A stretch of 15,801 bases of DNA from CAYRUP01 sp964578975 (GCA_964578975.1 CAZOFA010000055.1:1-15801), one strand, 5' to 3'; numbered from the stretch's first letter, positions 1 through 6,892 are shown. The notes: generated by a model not told the origin, from the letters alone. Translations and numbers: made by a program.

Positions 1-7
1 AAAGATA

Positions 8-370
8 GAGTCAGCCAATAAGCCGGGTTCTGTCGTGGACAGTCATTTATCTAGGATGTTTGTCGCCAAACACCTCAAGCAACCTACCCGAGCTTAAGTG
101 CGGGCCGCACTAAACGTAAAAAATTACGTCGAAAGCTCCTATTTGGTCTTGCTCCAGATGGGGTTTACCGTGCCGCTCCTGTTACCAGTTGCGCGGTGCG
201 CTCTTACCGCACCTTTTCACCTTTTCCGAAATAAATTCGGTAGTCTATTTTCTGTGGCACTTTCCGTAAGCTCACGCTTCCCAGGCATTACCTGGCATCT
301 CGCCCTTGGAGCCCGGACTTTCCTCTGAAATTAAAAAATTAAAAACAGCGACTGTCTCGGCTAACTCGTC
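8..370 (-). ncRNA. rnpB: RNase P catalytic RNA (bacterial class A), nearly complete
   Basis: This is the RNA subunit of ribonuclease P, which removes 5' leaders from tRNA precursors. Read on the minus strand it has the expected conserved blocks in order: GAGGAAAGTCCGGGCTCC near the 5' end, GCCAGGTAATGCCTGGG, GGAAAGTGCCACAGAAA, TAAACCCCATCTGGAGCAAG, and the 3' segment ACAGAACCCGGCTTAT. The terminal P1 helix can be drawn between GAGTTAGCC (plus-strand 359-367) and GGCTGACTC (plus-strand 8-16), which fixes both ends to within a few bases. Total length is close to the about 377 nt of E. coli. The P3 region (plus-strand 325-348) is unusually short and AU-rich. The mature 3' end may run a few bases beyond position 8, toward the window edge. 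Any open reading frames across this region are chance. Identity is very secure; exact ends are approximate. Confidence 0.96.
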
Positions 371-374
371 GTCA

Positions 375-380
375 AGAATA
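375..380 (-). promoter_or_regulatory. Putative -10 box of rnpB
   Basis: On the minus strand TATTCT lies 7-8 bases before the first base of the P1 helix, where the -10 element of a strong stable-RNA promoter should be. It falls in the 22-bp gap between the rsmI stop and the rnpB 5' end. The matching -35 would lie inside the 3' end of rsmI (around 398-403); that hexamer (TACGAA) is a poor match to TTGACA, so the promoter assignment is moderate. Confidence 0.45.
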
Positions 381-392
381 GCCTATTTTGCG

Positions 393-1250
393 TTATTTTC
401 GTAGGTTTTTTATTTCGAGGGCTTGTTTATATAAATCATTTTTGCGTTGCCCTGATATTTTTGCCGCTAAATCAACTGCTTGTTTGAGCGGTAATTCTTC
501 CAATAATATTTTTAAAATATCAACATTGAGCCCTTCTTCTACTGAATTTAAAATCGCTTCTGCGCCGCGAACAATCAACACAATTTCACCGCGTTCTTGA
601 TAATTATCTTTTTGTATCCAAGCAATCAATTCGCTGATGTTTGCTTTCTGAATGGTTTCATATATTTTTGTTAACTCACGCGCAATCACCGCTTCACGCT
701 CAGGCCCAAAAACGGTTTGCATATCTTGCAAAGAATCCAGTACACGATGCGGCGCCTCATAAAAAATCATCGTGCGTGTTTCGTGCTTCAATAATTCAAG
801 TTGATCGAGACGATGCTTGGATTTTGCTGGTAAAAACCCCTCAAAACTGAATCGATCGGTCGGCAAACCTGCAACCGAAAGTGCTGCAATCAATGCACAC
901 GGACCTGGAATGGGCACAATTTTAACACCCAATTCGCGCACTTTATTGACAAAAATATAGCCTGGATCAGAAATTAATGGCGTGCCTGCATCACTAATTA
1001 GCGCAATCGATTTGCCTGTTTTTAATTGCTCGATGAGCTCGAGTGAACGCTCACGCTCATTGTGTTCATACAAGGAAACAGCAGGTGTTTTAACGAGAAA
1101 ATGTTGTAAAAGCAAAGCACTATGACGTGTATCCTCTGCTGCAATGCAATCAACAGCTTTTAAGACTTCAATCGCACGCGCGCTCATATCACCCAGATTA
1201 CCAATGGGTGTCGCCACAATGTATAACGTGCCAAAATGTTTTATATTCAT
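393..1250 (-). CDS. rsmI: 16S rRNA (cytidine-1402 2'-O)-methyltransferase RsmI
   Basis: RsmI uses S-adenosylmethionine to methylate the 2'-OH of C1402 in the decoding centre of 16S rRNA, together with RsmH, which modifies the same base. The 285-residue protein has the family length and its signatures: LYIVATPIGNLGD (residues 9-21), the AEDTRHS motif (38-44), ISDAGTPLISDPG (about 84-96) and the PIPGPCA segment that belongs to the tetrapyrrole-methylase fold. The Lys/Arg-rich C-terminus (KNLRK) is complete. The gene is divergent from lpoA and runs toward rnpB, with only about 22 bp between its stop and the rnpB 5' end. This rnpB-rsmI-lpoA arrangement matches Pseudomonas. The ATG at 1250 has only a weak ribosome-binding site, but the N-terminus fits the family exactly. 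Identification is very secure. Confidence 0.97.
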   Translation of the reverse strand: MNIKHFGTLYIVATPIGNLGDMSARAIEVLKAVDCIAAEDTRHSALLLQHFLVKTPAVSLYEHNERERSLELIEQLKTGKSIALISDAGTPLISDPGYIFVNKVRELGVKIVPIPGPCALIAALSVAGLPTDRFSFEGFLPAKSKHRLDQLELLKHETRTMIFYEAPHRVLDSLQDMQTVFGPEREAVIARELTKIYETIQKANISELIAWIQKDNYQERGEIVLIVRGAEAILNSVEEGLNVDILKILLEELPLKQAVDLAAKISGQRKNDLYKQALEIKNLRK

Positions 1251-1289
1251 ACGCTAAAATGTTATCTTTGGTTAAATTTATGTAATGTC

Positions 1290-1312
1290 ATCCCGCGGCT
1301 TGTCCGCGGGAT
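1290..1312. repeat. Short GC-rich palindromic repeat
   Basis: A 9-bp perfect stem (ATCCCGCGG / CCGCGGGAT) with a 5-base loop, preceded by TGTC and followed by CCAG, lies in the 108-bp gap between divergent rsmI and lpoA. It looks like the widespread intergenic GTCATCCCGCG...GGGATCCAG class of bacterial dispersed palindromes. There is no T-run, and the genes diverge here, so a terminator role is unlikely. The rest of the gap should hold the promoters of both genes, but I cannot place a convincing pair of boxes. Confidence 0.6.
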
Positions 1313-1358
1313 CCAGTAAATCGTGCCACTGACGACGGTTCGATAGAAGGCATTTTAT

Positions 1359-2735
1359 ATGATTAAACAATCCTTGTTTACTTTACTTATCCTCTGCACA
1401 TTCGGCTTAACCGGATGTGGAACGACCAATCTGTTGAGTGATAATTTTTCATCCGCTCAACCGAGTGTCGTCAATTTACAAGGTTTCCCGAATGAACCGG
1501 TTTTTTGGGCCGGAAATACCAGCACGGTATGGAACAAGTTACAACATGTTTCCTTGCCTGAATTACAAAAAGCAGCGAATCAATCCACTGATCCTAACAG
1601 CGCCGCTTGGTTGAAACTCGCCGTCATCAGCAAACAATATAGCACGAACAATACGCAACTCATTTCACAATTAATCGCATGGCGAGCTGCTAATCCATCA
1701 CACGTAGCAAATGCTTTATTTCCAGATAATGCAACGCTCACGAATTTGCAAAATACACCACCGCCGCACCATATTGTATTGTTGTTGCCTTTGCAAGGTA
1801 ATCTTGCCACATCCGGCGGCGCCGTGCGTGATGGTTTTGTGAGTGCGTATTATTCTTCGGCGAATAAACCGCAACAAACGGTTTCATTTCTTGATACCAC
1901 GCAAAATCAAAACATCAGCGCACTCTATCAACAAGCGCTTGCACAAGGTGCGGATAGCGTGATCGGACCATTAACAAAAGAGCAAGTGCAAGAGTTAGCA
2001 CGCAGTGGAAGTTTCCCGTATCCCACACTCGCACTAAATTATACAGACGGATCATTGCCGACGAATTTTTATGAATTTGGTTTATCACCGCTCGACGAAG
2101 CGAAACAAGCTGCCGAAAAAGCAATGTCAGCCAATCATCGACGCGCTATTATCATCGCGCCACAAGATGATTGGGGACAACGCGTGACGAAAACACTGAC
2201 GGCAAATTGGAATGCGTTAGGTGGTTCGGTGGTGGATACATTTTATTTCAATGGGCAAACGGATTTTAATCAAAGCATTCCGCAACTGTTGCACGCGAAT
2301 ACTAATGTCGATCGTGATCAAACCGATCGCGCAGAATTGGAAAAACAACGACGTCAAGATTTTGACGTGATTTTCTTATTGGCGAATCCACAAAGCGCAC
2401 GTCAAATTGTGCCTCTATTAAAATATTATTACGCCGATAAAATTCCGATTTATTCCACATCCGCAATCTATTCTGGGAAACCGTCCGCGGCCGATTCCGA
2501 TTTAAACGGAGTGACGTTTAGTGATGCGCCCTGGGCACTACAAGCGAATGCAAAAAATGCCAGCCGATTATATGCAGTGGGCCGTGATGCCTATTTAATT
2601 GCAAATCAACTGAATCGTTTGCGCACCTTGCCCAATTTCCCAATTTATGGCGCAACGGGTGCACTGACATTAACACCACAGCAACAAATTTATCGACGCA
2701 TCGCTTGGGTACAAATGCACAATGGTCACCCCTAA
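1359..2735 (+). CDS. lpoA: Penicillin-binding protein activator LpoA (LppC family lipoprotein)
   Basis: LpoA is an outer-membrane lipoprotein that reaches through the periplasm to activate the peptidoglycan synthase PBP1A. The N-terminus is a lipoprotein signal with lipobox L17-T18-G19-C20. Residues about 60-125 keep the end of the helical TPR-like domain (WLKLAVISKQY, then a W..ANPSH motif), and the region from about 137 (HHIVLLLPLQGNLA) to the end is the type-1 periplasmic-binding-protein fold typical of LppC proteins, finishing with the family-like RIAWVQMHNGHP. At 458 residues it is much shorter than E. coli LpoA (about 678); the missing part is in the N-terminal helical domain while the C-terminal domain looks complete. 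An AGAAGG ribosome-binding site lies 8 bases before the ATG. The 3' end overlaps yraN by 14 bp, so they are an operon. Confidence 0.9.
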   Translation: MIKQSLFTLLILCTFGLTGCGTTNLLSDNFSSAQPSVVNLQGFPNEPVFWAGNTSTVWNKLQHVSLPELQKAANQSTDPNSAAWLKLAVISKQYSTNNTQLISQLIAWRAANPSHVANALFPDNATLTNLQNTPPPHHIVLLLPLQGNLATSGGAVRDGFVSAYYSSANKPQQTVSFLDTTQNQNISALYQQALAQGADSVIGPLTKEQVQELARSGSFPYPTLALNYTDGSLPTNFYEFGLSPLDEAKQAAEKAMSANHRRAIIIAPQDDWGQRVTKTLTANWNALGGSVVDTFYFNGQTDFNQSIPQLLHANTNVDRDQTDRAELEKQRRQDFDVIFLLANPQSARQIVPLLKYYYADKIPIYSTSAIYSGKPSAADSDLNGVTFSDAPWALQANAKNASRLYAVGRDAYLIANQLNRLRTLPNFPIYGATGALTLTPQQQIYRRIAWVQMHNGHP

Positions 2736-3087
2736 AAAAATTCTTGGTGATAATGCTGAAAAACGCGCTTATCAATTTTTACAAACGCATGGGCTCACCC
2801 TCATCACGCAAAATTATCGCTCGCCGTTTGGTGAGATTGACTTAATCATGCAAGATGGTAAAGATGTCGTTTTTGTTGAAGTGCGTGCGCGAAAAAATAA
2901 TGCGTTTGGCAGCGCGATTGAAAGTGTCAATCGACACAAACAACGAAAAATATGGGATACTTCCATTCATTTTTTACAACGACGTAACTGGCTCAACAAA
3001 ACAAATTGCCGTTTTGATGTTGTCGGAATTCATTCCGATCAACTCGAATGGATCAAAAATGCGTTTACTGCGGATATTTATGAATAA
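2722..3087 (+). CDS. yraN: YraN family protein (UPF0102), nuclease-fold
   Basis: A 121-residue member of the UPF0102/YraN family, a small cytoplasmic protein with a restriction-endonuclease-like fold whose cellular role is not settled. Visible family motifs are GEIDLIM (residues 37-43, with E38 and D40), VVFVEVRAR (49-57, with E53) and the conserved CRFDVVGI near residue 97, followed by EWIKNAF. The acidic residues plus E53-V54-R55 resemble the D/E-x-K-type catalytic site of such nucleases, with Arg where many nucleases have Lys. The ATG overlaps the end of lpoA by 14 bp, and the gene's own stop overlaps the start of the SIS-domain gene by 8 bp, so translation is probably coupled through the operon. 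Position between lpoA and diaA/gmhA is the same as in E. coli. Confidence 0.92.
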   Translation: MVTPKKILGDNAEKRAYQFLQTHGLTLITQNYRSPFGEIDLIMQDGKDVVFVEVRARKNNAFGSAIESVNRHKQRKIWDTSIHFLQRRNWLNKTNCRFDVVGIHSDQLEWIKNAFTADIYE

Positions 3088-3685
3088 TATATTTGATCGG
3101 ATTAAACATAATTTTAGCGAAAGTATTCAAACCAAAATTAACACCGCTGACACGCTGCTCAGCACGATTGAAATGGCCTGCGAACGTGTCGTGCAGTGTT
3201 TGCTAGATGGCCATAAAATTTTAAGTTGCGGCAATGGCGGTTCTGCATGTGATGCCATGCATTTTTCCGGTGAAATGCTTAATCGTTTTAAACATGAACG
3301 TCCAAGTTTGCCAGCGATTGCATTGACCGCAGATATTTCGACCATTACCTCGATTGCGAATGATTACAGTTTTCAAGATATTTTTGCCAAACAAATTCGC
3401 GCGCTGGGTCATCCGGGTGATGTGTTGCTGGCGATTACGACCAGCGGCAATTCAGCCAATGTATTAAATGCCGTGAAAGCCGCACATGATCGAAATATGA
3501 ATGTGATTGCTTTAACGGGGAATGATGGTGGTAAAATACCAGAATTTTTAAAAGACGATGATCTTGAAATTCGTGTGCCAGCACATGAAGTGGCGCGCAT
3601 TCAAGAAACGCATTTGCTGATTATTCATTGCATCTGCGATATTGTCGATTATCAATTATTTGGGCATGGAGAAAGTGTGACATGA
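3080..3685 (+). CDS. gmhA: Phosphoheptose isomerase GmhA / DiaA-like SIS-domain protein
   Basis: A 201-residue SIS (sugar isomerase) domain protein. GmhA converts sedoheptulose 7-phosphate to heptose phosphate for LPS; the paralogue DiaA, found at this locus in E. coli, binds DnaA and promotes replication initiation. Seen here: the phosphate-binding SCGNGGSACDAMHF (residues 49-62) and TTSGNSANV (120-128) loops. H61, E65, Q175 and H183 line up with the metal/catalytic residues of true GmhA, whereas E. coli DiaA lacks the Glu and the last His. Isomerase activity is therefore plausible even though the neighbourhood is that of diaA. A longer reading frame extends upstream through yraN, but homology to the family begins at the ATG at 3080 (MNNIFDRIKHNF), which overlaps yraN by 8 bp. 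The stop overlaps the next gene by 4 bp (ATGA). The family is certain; the GmhA/DiaA choice is not. Confidence 0.88.
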   Translation: MNNIFDRIKHNFSESIQTKINTADTLLSTIEMACERVVQCLLDGHKILSCGNGGSACDAMHFSGEMLNRFKHERPSLPAIALTADISTITSIANDYSFQDIFAKQIRALGHPGDVLLAITTSGNSANVLNAVKAAHDRNMNVIALTGNDGGKIPEFLKDDDLEIRVPAHEVARIQETHLLIIHCICDIVDYQLFGHGESVT

Positions 3686-4248
3686 AAAAATTAATTATAA
3701 TGCTGAGCCTGGCTTTAACCTTGCAAGGCTGTATTTTTGTAGCAGGTGCCGCAGCGGGTGCGGCCGGTGTTGCGGTCGTGTATGATCATCGAAAATTAGA
3801 AAATATTTTAGCGGATCAAAAAATCACAAAAAGCATTTCCGATAAAATTCTCGCAATTCGTCTCAATCAGAATAATCACATTGAAATCACTTGTTTTAAT
3901 CAAGTTGTTCTCTTGACTGGCGAAACCAACACGGCGGAAGAGCGTCAACAAGCGGAAGAAATTGCGCGTTCCGTACCGAATGTTACGAAAGTTTATAATG
4001 AAATTACGGTGAAAGGGGCGACTTCGTCTTTAACACGCGCCAGTGATTCTTGGATTACCGCCAAGATTAAAACAGAAATGCTCGCGACAAAAGATTTGCG
4101 CTCAGGCACAATTAAAGTCGTGACGGAAAATGGTACCGTGTATTTGATGGGTGTGGTGACACGCGAACAAGCGGATATGGCGGTGGATATTGCACGACAA
4201 GTCACGGGTGTGCAGAAGGTGATGAAGATTTTTAAATATACGAATTAG
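3682..4248 (+). CDS. dolP: DolP/YraP-type dual-BON-domain outer membrane lipoprotein
   Basis: DolP (YraP) is an outer-membrane lipoprotein of two BON domains that binds anionic phospholipid and supports envelope integrity and BAM complex function. This 188-residue protein has a lipoprotein signal with lipobox L14-Q15-G16-C17, a small Ala/Gly-rich stretch, a first BON domain (about residues 46-113, ending VYNEITV) and a second (about 118-186, with SDSWITAKIKTEML and TENGTVYLMGVV, which closely match E. coli YraP). The ATG at 3682 overlaps the preceding stop by 4 bp (ATGA), giving an ideal signal peptide; an upstream in-frame start at 3628 would add residues without signal character and is rejected. 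It is the last gene of the conserved envelope operon, and a second paralogue follows after a repeat-filled gap. Confidence 0.92.
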   Translation: MKKLIIMLSLALTLQGCIFVAGAAAGAAGVAVVYDHRKLENILADQKITKSISDKILAIRLNQNNHIEITCFNQVVLLTGETNTAEERQQAEEIARSVPNVTKVYNEITVKGATSSLTRASDSWITAKIKTEMLATKDLRSGTIKVVTENGTVYLMGVVTREQADMAVDIARQVTGVQKVMKIFKYTN

Positions 4249-4252
4249 TAAG

Positions 4253-4273
4253 CTGTCATCCTGAATGCAACGG
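4253..4273. repeat. Partial copy of the CTGTCATCCTGAA repeat
   Basis: Just after the dolP stop, CTGTCATCCTGAATGCAACGG begins like the reverse complement of the repeat arm at 4315-4341 and then diverges. It looks like a truncated copy abutting the fuller inverted repeat that starts at 4275. Confidence 0.5.
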
Positions 4274-4274
4274 G

Positions 4275-4341
4275 TGTCATTCTGAACGTAGTGAAGAATC
4301 AGTCAAATAGCGAGTGATCCTTCACTACGTTCAGGATGACA
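4275..4341. repeat. Inverted repeat, 27-bp arms, TGTCAT...ATGACA family
   Basis: Arms at 4275-4301 and 4315-4341 are reverse complements over 27 bp with two mismatches and a 13-base loop. The core reads TGAACGTAGTGAAG. The transcript would form a long stable hairpin after dolP, and might reduce read-through into the second BON gene or stabilise the upstream mRNA 3' end. There is no T-run, so a classical intrinsic terminator is not claimed. It shares its TGTCATCCTGAACG core with the element at 13323-13348. Confidence 0.8.
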
Positions 4342-4385
4342 GTAAACGTTCAGAGTGAGAGTAAAAGTTCAGAATGACAGTAAAA
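4329..4385 (+). repeat. Three tandem 19-bp degenerate repeats
   Basis: Three consecutive 19-base units, GTTCAGGATGACAGTAAAC, GTTCAGAGTGAGAGTAAAA and GTTCAGAATGACAGTAAAA, occupy 4329-4347, 4348-4366 and 4367-4385. The first unit overlaps the right arm of the adjacent inverted repeat, so the array seems to have grown by duplicating the end of that element. It ends 21 bp before the start of the next gene. Confidence 0.8.
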
Positions 4386-4406
4386 AGACAAGGAATGTCT
4401 CACAAT

Positions 4407-4973
4407 ATGCTAAAATTTTTACGATTAATCTTTTTGTGTTTATCGCTCCAAGCCTGCACCAATGCCGCAATTACCGGCGCCCAAGCCGTTTATAACCGCC
4501 ACAATATCCAAACCTCACTCAAAGATCACTACATCACCATGAAATCAGAACGCTCCATTTACATCGACACGGATCGTTTCAAAAATACTCACGTTTCCGT
4601 CTCAAGCTACAACGGTGTGGTATTAATCTTAGGCCAAGTACAAACACAATCACAAAAATTGGAGATTGCAGAAATTGTGAAAAATATTGCACCAGAAAGT
4701 GAAATCCACAATTTGATTACCGTCTCACCCCCGCTCTCGTCATTAACACAATTAAGCGACTCATGGATCACGTCAAAAGTAAAATCTAAATTGCTCGCCA
4801 CGAATGACATTGATGCCACGCAAATTAAAGTGATCACTGAAAATGGCGTCGTTTATTTAATGGGAATTATCCCCCACGATCAAGCAGACACTGCTATAGA
4901 ATTGGCCAGAAATACGGATGGTGTTCAAACTGTAGTTAAAATTTTTTCTTATTTAAAAATTAGCAAAACATAA
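4407..4973 (+). CDS. Second DolP-like dual-BON-domain lipoprotein (tandem paralogue)
   Basis: A paralogue of the preceding dolP, also exactly 188 residues when started at the ATG at 4407. That start gives a compact lipoprotein signal with lipobox L14-Q15-A16-C17, the same position as in dolP. Two earlier in-frame ATGs (4374, 4395) are disfavoured: the first lies inside the tandem repeats and both add a polar leader before the signal; AAGGA at 4390-4394 is the likely ribosome-binding site, with a slightly long 12-base spacing. The second BON domain (SDSWITSKVKSKLLAT, TENGVVYLMGII) is well conserved relative to dolP; the first (about 50-115) has diverged more. The N-terminal segment lacks the Ala/Gly run of dolP. 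It probably acts at the outer membrane, but a separate role from DolP is unknown. No clear terminator follows; the next about 60 bases are very AT-rich. Confidence 0.87.
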   Translation: MLKFLRLIFLCLSLQACTNAAITGAQAVYNRHNIQTSLKDHYITMKSERSIYIDTDRFKNTHVSVSSYNGVVLILGQVQTQSQKLEIAEIVKNIAPESEIHNLITVSPPLSSLTQLSDSWITSKVKSKLLATNDIDATQIKVITENGVVYLMGIIPHDQADTAIELARNTDGVQTVVKIFSYLKISKT

Positions 4974-5003
4974 AAAAAATATATTTACTTTTTTCAATAA
5001 AAA

Positions 5004-5012
5004 ATTAATATT
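5004..5012 (+). promoter_or_regulatory. ATTAATATT box resembling a PmrA half-site
   Basis: ATTAATATT matches 8 of 9 positions of the cTTAATatT element reported for PmrA-controlled Dot/Icm genes in Legionella and Coxiella. The region is so AT-rich that chance is a strong alternative, and no perfect partner is found at the expected spacing. Confidence 0.2.
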
Positions 5013-5033
5013 AGCTTTCTTCTTTTAATTTAT

Positions 5034-5085
5034 TGTAAGTTATTTGATGTAACTACTGTAAGTTATCCGATGTTCGGTATAAAAT
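5034..5085 (+). promoter_or_regulatory. Direct 17-bp repeat and putative promoter of the FAD oxidoreductase-kinase operon
   Basis: TGTAAGTTATTTGATGT (5034-5050) and TGTAAGTTATCCGATGT (5057-5073) are direct repeats with two mismatches and a 23-bp period, close to two helical turns, as expected for a dimeric activator site. TATAAAAT at 5078-5085 is a good -10 candidate, with the start of the second repeat in the -35 position (17 bp before TAAAAT). This would place a regulator next to or over the -35 region of the operon beginning at 5135. The rest of the 161-bp gap shows no gene. Confidence 0.5.
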
Positions 5086-5134
5086 ATCTCAGATTTTTCA
5101 TTTTTCCAAACAAACACGAGGGTGAACAATTTCT

Positions 5135-6877
5135 ATGGCGAACTTTGTAGTTTTAGGCGGAGGCATAGCTGGTATTAGGGCAGCGCTTCGCTTAGCAGAT
5201 GCGGGACATAAAATCACAATAGTTGAACGTCTTCCCAATTTAGCAGGCGGTACAAGTCGCGCGCCAGCGGGGCGTCTCGATACCGGTCTTCACAAATCGC
5301 CAATATCAGCTAAAAGTGAAGAAGAGAACGAACCCACTGACTTAGACTGCGTCATTTCTTTTTTAAGAAATGCTGATAATGCTCATTTTGTTATTGGACA
5401 AGGTATAACGAAATGTCTTTATGTTGTAGTAAAAGACTCACTATTTACACCATTAGAGATCGGTTCACGGCATGCTCAAATACAAAAACAATATCGTGAC
5501 CGTGTTAAAGATGATATTGATAATAAAGTTCTTGGTGAAGTAGATGATTTCACCAAGTCAAGTCCGTTTAGCGACGTGATGAGCTATGTCACTCAGGGCT
5601 ATGTCAATCCCGATGTGATTTCAACAAACATATTTGAAGCGGTCACCCTAAACTTAGATATCCCCAGTTACTTAGCCCATCAGATTGACAAAGTAAAAAA
5701 GCATCGCAATATTACCGTGCGCACTAATAATGAAATCATTGGTTTTGAACGATGTGAAATAGGCGCCGAAAATCGATTTAAAATTAAAGTAAAACCATTT
5801 CAACCCACCGGGACAGACTACGACGCCAAACCCTTTTATGAGGAACTCCTGACTGACAACATCGTTAATTGCACCGGAGAAAATATTGAATTTCTGGATA
5901 ATACAGCCGGTATCCAGATGACACATCCTCGAGTTAATCGCACGAAAGCTGCCGCCATCATTAACTTACCTCCTAAATGGCGAGATGTTCCCAATTTAAT
6001 GTTTATTCATGGCGCGTTTGCGTCGTTGACGAATTATGGGGATGGGACAGCCTATCTCACCTATGAAGATGAGACGAATATAAAAAATGACGAGGGTATT
6101 CGTGAACAAACAACTCAACTAGAGGTTTCTGAATATTCTAAACAATTATTAACCGGGACTATTAGCGCCGAAAAAAAACAAGAAATTGGCAAACGAATAT
6201 TGCTCGGCGCTCAAAAATTTATGACTTTTTTAAAGGATCCCGAGATCACTTTATCTAACGTCTTGTTTGGTAATGTACGCACGGAAGGCGATACAGTTGA
6301 TATAAATAGTCGTTGCAGTCCACACCATGTGCGTCCTAATCATGATGTCACCACAAAGGGCTTAGGACATATTGATTTTGCTTTATCAAAATTTGTTCGT
6401 CATGAGACAGGTGCTGATAAGGTGTTAGAGGAAGCTAAAAAACACCTTACTGCCACATCAATGATTTTAAGACTGATTGATCACGATCTCATTAAGACAA
6501 AACCTCCCGGCGTCAGACATGCGTTTCAAAGTAAAATGGATGACCTCGTCAAAGAAAAAGATTTCTCCATAGAAACCGGGGGGAAAGTTTCAAAAACACT
6601 CAGAGACAGAACAGCGCTCATGGCACAAATTGATGCTGGTGTCCCCAATTTCAATTCAAAGGAAGAAATAAGTGAATTCATGGCTAATCTTAAAGAAGTT
6701 AAAAAAAACCGTGGAGAATGCACTTATGCCAGCAACTCTTTTATAAGCTTTCCGATGCGAACCATCCCTCGATCTCTCTCCGCTCCCTCAACCCTCACAA
6801 CTTGCAGAGAGGAAGCACGAAAAGAAAATAACCGTCCAAACACTCCTCCGCTTCTCGGAATTAAAAACCCATATTAG
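5135..6877 (+). CDS. FAD-dependent oxidoreductase (D-amino-acid-oxidase-like) with unassigned C-terminal extension
   Basis: A 580-residue cytosolic-looking flavoprotein with no signal peptide. Residues 4-32 form a textbook dinucleotide-binding fold: hydrophobic strand, G8-x-G10-x-x-G13, and E31 ending the second strand to bind the ADP ribose of FAD. TSRAPAGR (40-47) resembles the second FAD contact of amine/amino-acid oxidases. Around residues 245-310 come VNCTGE and then FIHGAFASLTNYGDGTAY, resembling the substrate/FAD segments of the DAO superfamily. The C-terminal part (about 380-580) is polar, helical and matches nothing I recognise; it ends with an acidic patch (CREEARKEN) and a hydrophobic LLGIKNPY. 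GAGGGTGA (5118-5125) is a good ribosome-binding site. The gene is 15 bp upstream of a sensor kinase, so the two are probably one operon. Substrate is unknown. Confidence 0.75.
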   Translation: MANFVVLGGGIAGIRAALRLADAGHKITIVERLPNLAGGTSRAPAGRLDTGLHKSPISAKSEEENEPTDLDCVISFLRNADNAHFVIGQGITKCLYVVVKDSLFTPLEIGSRHAQIQKQYRDRVKDDIDNKVLGEVDDFTKSSPFSDVMSYVTQGYVNPDVISTNIFEAVTLNLDIPSYLAHQIDKVKKHRNITVRTNNEIIGFERCEIGAENRFKIKVKPFQPTGTDYDAKPFYEELLTDNIVNCTGENIEFLDNTAGIQMTHPRVNRTKAAAIINLPPKWRDVPNLMFIHGAFASLTNYGDGTAYLTYEDETNIKNDEGIREQTTQLEVSEYSKQLLTGTISAEKKQEIGKRILLGAQKFMTFLKDPEITLSNVLFGNVRTEGDTVDINSRCSPHHVRPNHDVTTKGLGHIDFALSKFVRHETGADKVLEEAKKHLTATSMILRLIDHDLIKTKPPGVRHAFQSKMDDLVKEKDFSIETGGKVSKTLRDRTALMAQIDAGVPNFNSKEEISEFMANLKEVKKNRGECTYASNSFISFPMRTIPRSLSAPSTLTTCREEARKENNRPNTPPLLGIKNPY

Positions 6878-6892
6878 CCGAGGGAAAAAAAC

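Noticed and set aside
98..328. Open reading frame of 76 codons on the plus strand
   Set aside because: It lies wholly within rnpB, on the opposite strand, and has no protein-like signature or ribosome-binding site.
2855..3079. Longer N-terminus for the SIS-domain protein
   Set aside because: This stretch is the yraN coding region in another frame; family similarity begins only at the ATG at 3080.
4329..4385. Possible CRISPR array
   Set aside because: The 19-bp units are contiguous with no spacers, and no cas genes are present.
4374..4406. Earlier starts for the second BON-domain lipoprotein
   Set aside because: They lie in or beside the tandem repeats and would put a polar leader before the lipoprotein signal; ATG 4407 gives an ideal signal with Cys17.
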